Source: Channa striata (taxonomy: Eukaryota > Chordata > Actinopteri > Anabantiformes > Channidae). Taken from it: DNA of 64,000 nucleotides. The notes under the pieces were generated by a model. It did no database searches. It was not told the DNA's origin and worked only from the letters and a program-made list of their open reading frames with translations. The stretch spans positions 6,944,001 to 7,008,000 of the forward strand of contig CM065185.1 of the NCBI GenBank assembly GCA_033026295.1, given 5' to 3'. Position 1 is the stretch's first letter; every line of letters begins with the position of its first letter. Shown in pieces: positions 36,195 through 48,800 of the stretch. The translations under genes and the position numbers were made by a program.

Positions 36195-39100
36195 ATGGCT
36201 CCTGGTTTGTGGTGAGGGACAAGAGGACCACCATCTTTGTTCTGAGCTCGTGTCACCGTGTTAAGAATGATGCTTTAAGCTGCAGAGTGACAAGCACCAA
36301 CGACTTTACAGTAGTCCAACCGTGTCAGCACATACTTACGTGTGCGTACACACTTGTAGGCGCTGAAGCGTGCACACACACGTAGACCACAGCCCACAGA
36401 AGTAACTACCTGTCACCCCTAACGTGTCCTGAAATTTAAATGAAACTAGAATTGAAAATGAATTTAGAGGCAAGAGTGAGAGAGAGAGAGAAAGAGAGAA
36501 GCCCAAGTTAAGGTTGGATTCTTGAGGATAATCTGATGTGACAGCCCAACAACCCGGCAAAAGCTTGACGCATTTCACCTCCGAGTCATGAGCACTAAAA
36601 CACCTCCACATAAAAACACACACACATTTGCACATAGATTTGAACATGCTGTCCAACTCTCTCGCACACTCACATGCTTTTAATCTCCACGGCCTCAGCT
36701 GAAACATCTACTGTGTATAGATTGGAGCTTGAACAAAACCAGCTCCAGTCTTGATCCTAACCCAGCTCTCCTTCAACCAAAAAAAAAAAAAAAAAAAAAA
36801 GAATAAGGCGAAGAAGAGGCAGAACAATTTTAAACTGCTGCCATGGAAGACACAAATGTCCCCGAGAGCCAAGAGTTTGAAGATTAGTCACAATATAAAG
36901 GATGTATCGCTGGAGACTTGACATTACTGTATTTGCACACAACAACTGTGATTCATTGTGATCAAACACTCTCAATTTAATTAAAAGAACAAAACACGAG
37001 ACAAAGTGAGAAAGCGAGAGAAAAGAGGAACGAGAGGAATGAGCGTTTGTAAATTACTGGCGCGCCTGGCAGCTAAATAGACCCATCTGTGCAGAGCTGA
37101 GACCAGTTGGACATCACAGGACGATCGACACACACACACACACACACGCAAATCTGAGTCCCCGGGGAGGCGTGATTAAAGCATTTATGGGAATAGTCAT
37201 TGAGGGATAAAGAGGGCTTTATGATGTCTTTGTTTATTTCTTTGTAGGCTGAGTTTAGAGTGGCTGGATTACTGCCACTTCCTGGTGAGTGACTTATTTC
37301 CCTAGTTGGTGAATCTGTTCATTGTCACTTCAGCCTGGTGCAAAGCACAGGTGTGTTTATGAGCATGAACACAACCTGATCGTCCCCATATTTGCCACTG
37401 ATACACCAAAAGCTTCAGAGGGAATCTACCAAAAACACAAGGTGAAAAATGTTTGGATAACTCCAAGAGTTTAAGCCCCTTCCTTGTCTAAACACACACA
37501 CACACACACACACACAAACCGAAAACTATTGCCTGTGTTGGTTTAGTCCGAGCACCAATTAACATTCAGAATGACCCTCCTGCAGCACACAGCCGCTTGA
37601 TTGCTTTGAAGTGAAGCAGAGACGTAGGATTGCTATTTAAGTTCAGCCATTCACCAGCTTAACATAATATCCCTCCTTCTGCAATCACCTGATGGCTGCA
37701 CCTTTGAGGACATAATTGGCCTCCAATCCCCGAACAGGCGCTGGGTTAGTGAGGGGGAGGGGGTAGAGGACGAGAGGAGAGGGGAAAATAGATGGAGGAA
37801 GAGGGCAGAGGAGCCTCTGTCGGAGTCGAAATGCTGTGGGGGCCTCCCATTTTCAAACATCATTAAGACGTATCTGTTTTGTGTCCCTCACCACGAACAC
37901 CCCCGTCCAGTGACAGAAGTGGGTCGCTCCCCTCAGTCTAAGGCACATCCGTCTTGGATTAAGCGTGACCTGTGAGGGTCAAGTGTGGCTTTGGACTAAT
38001 TCAGGTAGACACTGGTCTCCAAATGGTGGGAATTCTTTCTCGCTGAGAACAATCCGCCTTTTTACAGGTCAAAGGTCAACTAGATAATCCCCCTGATATG
38101 AAACACAAGACCTTCTCACACCATTGGCTCTCACTGTTCCTTTACTTCTTTACTCTGGATCCATGCATCTAAAGTAAAGCGCTTGGATGTGCTGTGGGTC
38201 CAGGAATGGCAAGTGGAAGCGTTTTGCTTAATAAATCCACAGATGAGCTTCTAACAATAATCCACCTGTGCTGTTTTGAAATACGGAAGGACACAGATAC
38301 ACTTGCAGATTTTCCCCTGCAATATTTACAACCTCTCGGTTACAGGAAGTGCACAGAGGGTTTGGGCGTTTGCTGACTAGACCTGTTTTTATTGAAAGAA
38401 GCACCATGATGAAAATAAAACCACCAAGATCCTCCCGAACACAGGAACACTGTAATTAGGTCCTTCACACTATAAACCTGGGACAATGTTCTCCATGAGT
38501 GAAAAACGGGCATTGTTTGGCGCAGCTCTGTGTGACTTATGCTGATAAAACCACGGCCATGTTTAGCCCAGGAGGAACACTTCGTTTTAGAACAGTTAGC
38601 AATGTTCTGCTCTTATAGCACTTTTCTACTCTGCTGGTACCAAAGCACTCACACACACACACACACACACAGTGTAATAACAGCAGCTGCCATGTAAGAT
38701 GCTGACTGACTGGAGGCTAATGTCTTGCCTAAGGAGCCTTCAGCATGTGGAGGAGGTGGGGATCAAACCACCGACCCCACAGCTGGTGGACAACTGCTCC
38801 ACCTTCTAAACCACTGCTGCCCGCGATCAGCGGATGAAGCTACTTGCTCAAAGTGTAAGGATTTCACAAAGAGCAGGCAGAACTGAAGCATTCACATGAC
38901 ACCGCACAGCTAAGTGTCATGTTTTCGGAAACGGAAGCTCGGACATTTATGAGTTTATGTAAATTCTTAGAGGAAAGTTTACGCCACAGTAGCATATTTT
39001 TCCTCCTGCTTTGTAAGTATTCATCTTGCTTGTTGTTTTTGCCAATTTATTGTGAAAGTCATTTGAATCCTGCAGCCCTTGTGTTTGAAATGGAAAACTA

Positions 39101-40334
39101 AAAACTGGAGTGGTGTTAGGTTTTGTGGGGAAACACAGATGTGAGACTGAGGCTTAAACAATACTGAGCTCTGCAGTATGTTTATTTTACAATATATTTT
39201 ATGACAACAGAGTTTAAAAATGGGCACAAATAGCAGAATCTCCTTTCATTCCTTTCCTGTTTCCCTTCTAGCTCTTTAAAACACACATAATTTTTAATGG
39301 CAAACTCGTAACTGCTTCTAAAAAATCAACGGTGTTGCTGTTTTAAGAGGCAGAAGCAGCTGTTTATTTCAAACTCATTTTTAAACACTGAAAAAGAGCG
39401 AGGAAGATAATATCGGCTTCATGTACCACATGACAAAATTAGACCAACTATGAAAGCAAAGACTTGACCAGCTTTAACCAATTTAATCGATTCCTTGCTC
39501 AGATAAGGTGCGTGTCTTACCCCAAATATAAGAAACTCCCCAAAAATGATTTGTTTTTATAATGTAACAGTTGAAGCTGCTATCAGTGATCTGTTTGGAG
39601 TATGTCAGAGTGGCGTAGAGACCCACAGATCCAGTTTCCCCTCACTCTCTGTACACACAAAGGGAAGACATGCCAGAACCCCACTGTGTCGACAGTTCAA
39701 AAAAGACATTTCACTTCCCAGCCAACAGCATTTCTTTGAGGGTAAACTAACAACACATGTGCTTTTCCGGGCCACGATTAAATCGCTCCAAACTGAACCA
39801 TATTTTAAATAAAAGCAACTTGTATAATCTGGTTTTCCAAATTAGATTGAACTTTCTTGGATTAACCACAGATGGAACACATTCTGCTTTTCTATAAAGA
39901 TGTCAGTGGGAAAAAAAAGCAAACATACACAAACATTCCCAGTATGGGCACACAATCAGAGCATTTCAATGAAGTGAACTTGATACCCTTGATTGCTTGA
40001 GAAAACAGCCTTGCTTAGCTCCGCTCACTTCAGCTGCCTCTCCGCTGCGCACAACCATGAAACCGTGTGTGGCATCCTGCAATTTAACACACTGATGCTG
40101 AATAGCGGAGAGGAAGTGTAACTCAAGGGGAAACCGAATTCACCCGTTCAACAGCTCCTGTGTTAGACTGACATACAGAACCCGCTCTTATTTCTTTATT
40201 GAATGCACTACGTCCCTACGCTCTCACCCCCTTCTTCTCCTCTCACGCCTCCGTTGTCATTTTCTGATTCATGGTGGCTGCACTCCAGACTCCCTTGATC
40301 CCTAAACCTGCAAATGGGTAGTTATGCAACTCAT

Positions 40335-40377
<43 letters not shown>

Positions 40378-43300
40378 TAAGCCTAACATGTACATGCCAT
40401 GACTTACATAAGAATATTCACCTCTCCAACCTGTCCCTTCAATCCATCCCCAAAAATCGCAACCCACAATAACTAGAAGCTCCTGTGCCACAGTGTTTTC
40501 AGCACAGCGGAAATAATTTGTAAATTCCCCCTGCAGACTCCTGATTTAGCAAGGAACACTCAAGAACCCAGTGCTCCCTAAAACACAAACTCAACTCCGG
40601 AGCTGCTGCTAGCTCCTGCCCGTTCCCTGAAAATAAAACATGTCAAACAGCATGCTAGTTATGATCCGATTTATAATTTTGGCGCCAGCTCTGCCATAAA
40701 GAGATGCTGCATTGTCTGGTGCGAGTGTTTGACAGCAGATACTCACTCCCTCGTTAGGGTAGGCCTCCCAACCCAGGTCGGCCAAGGCTGACATGGAGTC
40801 CAGCAGTGTAACTGCAACAGAGAGAAAAGAGAGCAAACAAGTTAACATTCAGTTTATAATGAGAGAAAATGTAAGTGGCATCTTATTTCCCCGTCCACAT
40901 TTCTTTAAAGACACAATAATGTGTCCCATGCCCATTGTCTTGTATGAGAACATGATATAGTCAATCTTCAATATATAAACTGCAAGATGTTTTCCTGGTT
41001 TACACAACGGTGTCTTTTGTTGTGCTGCAGGACAACGGCAGTAGTATCACAAGCAGTGGTAAACCTATAATTTCAACTTTTAAATTACTGCGGTCGTGCC
41101 GCAGCTGTTATGAGTCAAAGAAACATTAAGTCAGTCATTCAAACACCACTGAGATACCAAGGCGGGCAGATATTTTACAGATGTATTTACATTTTAGACA
41201 TTAGAGTGATACACTTGCCAAAACAGCTCTTTTGTGGGTCAACCTCTCAATGCCGATCGTCTTCAGAAATGACATTTGAAATGTGAGTTACTTTGTTGTT
41301 TATGAGGAAAAGGAGGCTGCTGTATTTAAAGTGGCTGCTTTGGATTGTGAAACCTACAGTATCCCAGACATTTTTGAAAAACTTGTACACTCCGTCTGCA
41401 TAATCATCAATGCTCAGTGTGTCTAATTATCTTTTTAATTCTCATCACCCAAAGTCCATGAGCTGCTTGGCACATGTTGGTTTGTGCAAATTAGAGGAAG
41501 AATGTCCAGCTGCTATAATGATCATAACTGCTGGATTCATACTACAAATATTTTATCATCAACTTTCAAGCCTGAAAAAAAAATGTGACCCTTTAATACA
41601 ATTTACTACAAGCAGGAGGATAAAAGTCCAACACTGAAACTGCACATGTTGTTTCCTGTGTGTGTTTTCTGTGTGACAGAAGGAAGTTGCGGGAGGAGGC
41701 AGGAAGGTGAGAATGAAAACTGAGGAGAGGAAGGTGGCAAGTTGACCAGCGTGAGGCATAATGAAAACCTGCTCCGATTCTGGAGCTAGGTTCTCCATCT
41801 GTGTGTGCGCCGCTTGTTAGGGTGTGTTCTTGTTGAGGCTCGGCTCAGTCAGGTCCCAATCATGCCTTCAACACCGCTAACTATCAATATTTAATCAGCA
41901 TCCATCTGCAGGGACTGCTGCCTTTCCCTTTCTTCTCTCTCGGTCACAGACGTTGTGTTAGGCTCTCTATACGGAAATCTTTAAATCTCTGCTTTCAATC
42001 TACACACACCCCACATCATCCCACCTGAGGCACTGACATGACACAATTTCAACTGATCTGCATCGCTTTAAAACAGCATGCCATTAAATTTTCACTGTGA
42101 TTTTTAGAAGGTAGCAGCGGTGACCTGAATAAATATTCCAAAGTGAAAAGAAAACACCCATCTTAAATGCAAATGAGATTAATCACTCATTGAAAGAGGT
42201 TGGAAATGCCTGTTTACAAGCCCCTCTGTGCATCCATACTGCCTGTAGGTATAACAAAGGGACTGTAAAATTGCTCCATCCTCCCTTTTTCCCCTATCTT
42301 CCTCTGCCTTTCTCTTCCTCTCGCGCTCATGCTGTTCATCAGGCCTAACTGAATCCCGGCCGTTCTCCCCAGTTCAGCGCACCGTGACAGCAGGGAGGCA
42401 CGTCATGCCGGATTAGTGTGTGCGTACCCGGCGCACATATCGGCACGCACGCTCTCGCACAGACAGAGCGGGCGTGCGTGAGAAAACAGCCACTGAGAAA
42501 ACAGTGCGTATGGTATAATGAAGCAGAGAAAGAGGCTGCACAGCAGAGCCCAGATGAGAGCTAGATTAAATGAGAGGGATGAGACAGAAAGAGTGGAGGC
42601 GCTGAGCAGCAAAAGGTCAGAGGAAGCCTCCAGCCTGCGTGTGTATTCAGAGACTAAAGACCATTTAGACTGCTTTCCTCACTTCACAGGCATTTGAGTG
42701 GCACACAGAAATAAGACATAATAGTATAATAACATGTGATTTCAGAGCAAAACAGAGTCACACAGACACTCGCAGTTCTGCTCCGAGATAAAAGCTGCTG
42801 TACCTATCAACAGGGTTTGCAGAAGTTAGTGAAATTGTCTGTTTCGCATACAGTCAATTATGCCAATGATACTGTCTGTGACTCACTTATTGTAAAACAT
42901 TTTCATGGGAGTAACTCAGCGTATAATCACAACCTTCAGTTTTACATGAAACAAAACACACCTTTGAACTTTTTTAGGCTGGTATAGGTGACTTTTTTTT
43001 TTATTCCAGCTGTTAAGAAGTGATTTATTTTATTGTATCTTTTGCTTAAGACTGAAATATGTATTTTAGCAGATATCGTGTCCTGGTCAGTCTGATTCAT
43101 AGACAATCGCTGCATCACTGTGGTCACAGGAATTTCCCTCCCACACAGAAAATGACCTGTTGATAATGATGGTGAAGATCCTGTGGTGTAGGTAACCTGA
43201 TTATTTATGAATATTTGACTGGAGATCTCTGTTATTGGTACAAAATTGATAGATTAGAGACTGTTCAGATGTTTGTGATCTGTGTTCTGCTCTTTAAACT

Positions 43301-45779
43301 CGCAAAACTTTCAACATTGTTTCTCTCTGTTTGTCTCGGTTTTTCCTCATCTGTAGGTTTATGCAGTGGAATTCAGTAAATTATTAGTACAAGGAACAAC
43401 CTCACAGTTAGGTATGAACATAAAGAGATATTTTTCTTTCATACTTTACTTTCATAGATGATCATAAAGGCTAGACAACAACAAAAAGCTATAAAGTTTT
43501 TTTTTAAGCTCTCCAGCATTTTTAAATCTCACCAACTAACATGTTGTATATCATTGATTTTGTTTGTGCAAAAGCAGAAATATTCATAGAGTTATTAACT
43601 GCAGAAAGCTAACACGCTGTAGCTGCCTTCTTCACTCACACAACACGGGAATGGCATCAATCTTCTTCTAACGCTTGGTAGAAAAAGACAATTAAGTTCA
43701 GCTACTAATCATAAACTTTTATGGAGGCAGACATTGCAACAATGGGATTTCTCAACTATCAACGCGACTAGACACCTCTAGAGGTGCAGCAAGCGAGAAT
43801 TTGGGGCAACCATAACTTTCAAACACTTTTTCATGTCTGGAGTCTCTCATTATGCCAAACAGTAGTGTTCCTGAGACCTTTACATATTTAAAAGGCATTC
43901 TGCAGCCCACTGGGAACACACACACATATACTTAAATTTCTACATCAACACTTTTTCTCGTTTCTCACACCTCCTGTCAATACCACTTATCACTTGTAAT
44001 CAATAACTAGACTCATCAATTATGTATTAGCTATAGCTTCCTGTCTGCTGACACAGACAGTATGCATATGGACTATCTCTGTGTGTGTGTGTGTGTGTGT
44101 GTGTGTCCATGTGTAGCTGTTTCTGTTGTAACAGAAAATGGAAAACCCACCTCTGAGTGGCAAATTTGTGTGTGTGTGTGTGGCCTGAGTTAGGCCTGTT
44201 TCGGCCCGGAATAAAAATGTCACGCACTCGGGCTCATGCTCGATCTAGTGACCAGTCTCTGTCTCCCACATAGACGCAGATTCACGCACGCACAAACACA
44301 ACCTCAAAGTTGATCAGCACATTCCAAATTTTGAAAGAAGAATCGTGCACGTGGGGCTTTTCCCATCTAAAAATACAAATTCACACAGAAACATTCAATC
44401 TTGACGCACACAATTATTTCGCACGTTTGCATCACCAGACATAACTGCACAGATCCACACACATGCACATGCGACCTGATTAATGTGAGAGTTGTTTGGT
44501 TACAGAGAGACATGCTGTCGTATTGATTTTCAGCACCAATCTGCGGGGTTTACATTCTGAGAGTGAAACGTGAAGAGGGGGCGGCGAGTGTGAATTTGTA
44601 GATCAGAAATCCATCTACACAAGTACTATGGTGAAACCACAACTATGTAGCTAGTGAGCCACGTACAAAGCATACAAAACATTTTCCTTCTCTTTGTCTC
44701 TCCATCTCCTTCTGTGTTTTCTGTGTTTTTCTTTCCACTCCTGTTTCCTCCCTCTGGGGTGTCTGTCTGTCTGTCTGCGTCTCTCTCGGCCTTCCTTTTT
44801 CTCCCCTCTCTCCTCTGTCTGTTTAGGTCTCTCTGCCGCTCTCTCTCTCTGGTTGGTGTCCACTGCTTCAGCTGGGCTGCAAGAAGCTGTGATCCACCTG
44901 CCAAGAATCAAACAGCGCTGCCAACAGCCAGACTGGCGCACAAAGACACCAGGATTCTTAAACACACTGACACACACAAAGATGGACACACACTTTCAGA
45001 TGGTGCCAGAAGCACAAAGAGAAAGGGCTGCACAAAAAGACCACCACACAGGCTCAATATAGAGGAAAATATGTGATGGCATATTGAGTTAAGATCTTCT
45101 TTTTTTTCCTCAGGAAAGAAAGTACTGGATCATAATTAGATTTAGTAGATCAGGAAGGGGCTTTGCTGATACTACACTCAGCATGCTGACCCCGCATGTA
45201 TACGGCTAATTGTTTTATTGACTTTTTGCTGGCTTTTTGTGTCCCAACACACCCACAAGATTTGTTTCTTGCTACAAAGCAATGATGTGATCACAGTTTC
45301 CACAATCGAGGTCTGACATTCAGGAAGAACATTTATTCGCTGTCTATTCAAAAGTTAGATTTTAAATTTACTCCACTTTTATGGCTGCAGAGTAGCTACT
45401 TCCATCAGTCAGTTAGTTTAGTCCAAAGACAGGAGTCAGAGGGAAACGGCCGCAGAATATAAAACACTTGATTGGTTTTAGGCGTTATGGGTGGAATCAA
45501 AGCAAGCAATCAGTGCACTATAGTATAGAACATTTTAAACACAAGGGAATTGAAATAAATTGAATGTGCTTTACACAATGCAAACAGGGATAAGACCAAA
45601 ACATTTATAAATAAATAATAGTATTAAGCAGACGTAATGGCAGGTCAAGAAAAAACACCAAAAGGAAACTGGAAAAAAACAACATCTACACGGCAGTTAA
45701 ATTACATGACGAAGCTGTGCAGCTTGCTCCATGGTGAGATACCTTACACACGTACACCCCCAATATCCCCATATTAGTA

Positions 45780-45813
<34 letters not shown>

Positions 45814-48800
45814 AGCTTCCACTCCACTGAGAGTGCAGTTCAACGAGCGAGAGGGTTGTCAGGGCAACAAATGGGCAGATGGAGAGCAGGATGAAGGAGT
45901 GGGAAGAGTTGAGCTCTGAACTTTAGGGACAAACTGGCACCGTACCAAGGCTGCTACTCTTTCTCTTTCACAGTCTTTTTATCAGTCCTCTCACCACCAC
46001 TCATCCTCAAACCACCAGCGGCTCTCACTCCGTCTTTTTTCTTCTCATTTTCTCTTTCCGTCTCAACTCTCGTCCTGCTCATGCCCAGAAGTTGTGTGTT
46101 ACTATACATTTTTCCTGTGTTTTTCTTCAGTGGCTTTGGCTTGTAATTTTTCTGCTAAGGTTTTTTTTATGTGACTGCCTCTATGAAATAGATATATATT
46201 AATATAAGAGGAAATATTGATGCATATGCTTATTAATCCTTGAAGTTGTGTATTTTATTTAGGTTAAGCACATTTCATAAATGGCACAGGAAGCAGCACG
46301 AATTAAGGCACCTTTTCACTTGGCCAGATGGAATACAAAATATTGTTATTTATTATCAATGTTGGCAAGCCACTAAGTACTTCATTTCAAATTGTTTATG
46401 GATTGCTTCTCCTTTATTATTTTTAATTTCATTTCTAAATTGGATTTTTTTTCCCGGATGGAATGAGGTGATTTCAGACTGAACATGTTATTCTTCTTTG
46501 AGTGTGATAGCTAACTAAATGTGCCTATGAATAATGCAGCCAATTTAAATTCCGATCCTAATCCTTTTTTGATTCACTTCCATTGTCGCTTCTTTTTATC
46601 TACTCATTTTTGTTCAGTTGAATGTTGATTCTCCAAACTTAAACAAACAGAAATAAAATTCCACTTTGGCTTAGACAAATTATACATATTAAAATAAGTT
46701 ATGTGGAAAATTACATTGTAGCCTATAAAATATAAAAATGAGCAACAGACAGGAACACCAAAAGTAAGTGTGAAACTGCACTATGGAATAAGAAACCAAA
46801 CTAAACAATTCAAGGATAATAAAATAACTATTACATAATTTTCCCCTGATGAGTTTAATAATGAGGTTAATAAAGTATCAATAAAAGTAATAATTCTTCT
46901 CTGAAATTTGAAATTATTTGGACATTATTAGTTTAATAAACAGCAGCCAGCGTGATAAACAGCTTCATCACTCAAAAGCTTTAATAATTACTAAATTTAA
47001 TAACTGTGAACACTGGGGTCAGGCTTTTGGAATATAACATTAAAGCATTCGTGCATTGATTGGAGACCTTTGGTCCCTGTTTATGTGGCCTGGAGTGTCA
47101 TCAATCGGGTTGCGTAGCTGTCAGAAGATTATATATAGTGGTTAACACACTGACGTCTGATGGAGTATCGTTAGAGAAGCCGGAGTACAACAGAAAAAAA
47201 CAAGTGCAGCAGCACTTAGGCTGCTTAAAGTGGGGTAAATCCTCAACTAGTGACTCTTTTGGGACTGAAATAACAAAGAGTGGGAGGAATGCTGAGGAGT
47301 AAGACACAGAATCAGAAACCTGGATGATGTTCATCAATTATTCATACAGAGATACGAAATACTAGCATGCATGAAGTGCATATGTTCCACAGGACTCTTT
47401 AAATCAGTGAATCACCAATAAATCGGAGCTACTATCGCAGCTGGTTTGTTGTTTCTCCATAAGTGATACACAGGGGAGCCTTCTCAAGCAAAACTTTTGC
47501 AGAAAAATTAAATGAGACACACATGAAAACACATCACTTATGACAAGTTCGGAGGATGTCTACATTCTGAGCTTCACAAATAAGTCAGGCTCAATTTCTG
47601 GTTAAAAATAAGTCAAAATAACAGCAATGAGACAATCACACTGCAGTAACAAAAATGGAAAAAAATGCAATACTGGTTAAGAAGCTGCTTTTTAATGCAG
47701 GCTTTTTATAAAGGAAAGCACATGGTTTATTGAAAACCTTATTCTCCAAAGCCTTGAGAAAACAAAAATGCAGATGTTGTGCAACACAAAGTAGAAGAGT
47801 TTATAAAAATATACATGTATGTGATGAACTGTTCAACACCCTCGCCATCCACCATGGAAGAAGGAACATTAGCCTACTCTGCTATTTCATATACACTAGC
47901 AGCACTAGCAGAACAGAAAAGATGCCATTTTGACAGACTATGACAGGAGCACTGCCCTAGTTTGTCGCTTGAAAAGGCTCTGCTGTGCGTGTGTTTGTGT
48001 GCGCGTGTCTGTTTGTGCGTGCGTGGGTTTGTCTGCGCTTGCTGGTTGAACGCTTGCAGCGTTGAACTGTGACACCCAGTCAGATCCAGACACTTGTTTT
48101 TTTTTTAAAATAAGCTTCTTTCCTCCGTATGCCAACAACTCATCATAGGCAAAGAGCAAGGGAGGCGCACACACAACCATAATGACGTATGCTCGCGCGC
48201 ACACACGTAGGCGCGCGCACACACACCGAAGACCTTGAGAGACGACTTGCAGCACAAGCCACAGACACATGCGCCTCCACACGCACTCGAACTGTGACGC
48301 ATCCCATCATTCATTTAAAGAAGTGAATTAAAATAGTGCGGAGTGGACACAGGAGTCACAGGAGTGAATGTTTGTCTTTTAGAGCTTCTCCTTGACCTTT
48401 TTTTTTGGTCAATGCTCTGCACTTATACAGCGCTTTTCTACCTGTTGGTACTCGAAGCACTTTACACTGCTTCTTATTTACCCGTTCGCACAGATGTGTG
48501 TGTTTCATATCTCTCTATAAATGAGTGGTAAACACTCACCGGGAGCAACCAAGTGGGGGTTCAGTGTCTCGCTTTGACATGTGACCGCAGGAGCCGGGGA
48601 TCAGACCAAGAGCTGCAGGATTGGTGGACGACCACGCTACTTACTGCGCCACAGTCACAGTGGGGTTGTGCTCTGTTGATCCTTAAGACATTCTCCTTAA
48701 GACTAACACACACACACGGCTGTCACACAGTGGTTGGTCACATGAGGGTAAATTGGCCTGGATCCTCAGGAGTGAGCCGCAGCCGTGGAGATGGATAGGA

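Larger units (their letters stand above)
35183..40746. other. Intron between exons 2 and 3a
   Basis: A 5,564 nt intron with (CA)n at 35973-36005, 36145-36191, 37492-37516 and 40336-40374, a run of 22 A at 36779-36800, a DR1 nuclear-receptor element at 38066-38078, and a dispersed repeat at about 38615-38825. No exon is visible. Confidence 0.8.

Noticed and set aside
38757..38820. Possible tRNA gene from a box-B-like word
   Set aside because: There is no cloverleaf or A box at the right distance. The word belongs to a dispersed repeat that also occurs at 48405-48660.
44651..45076. Several overlapping open frames of 90-140 codons on both strands
   Set aside because: They come from a pyrimidine-rich stretch and lack any family motif. 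Frames on both strands read as low-complexity Ser/Leu/Cys or Arg/Glu.
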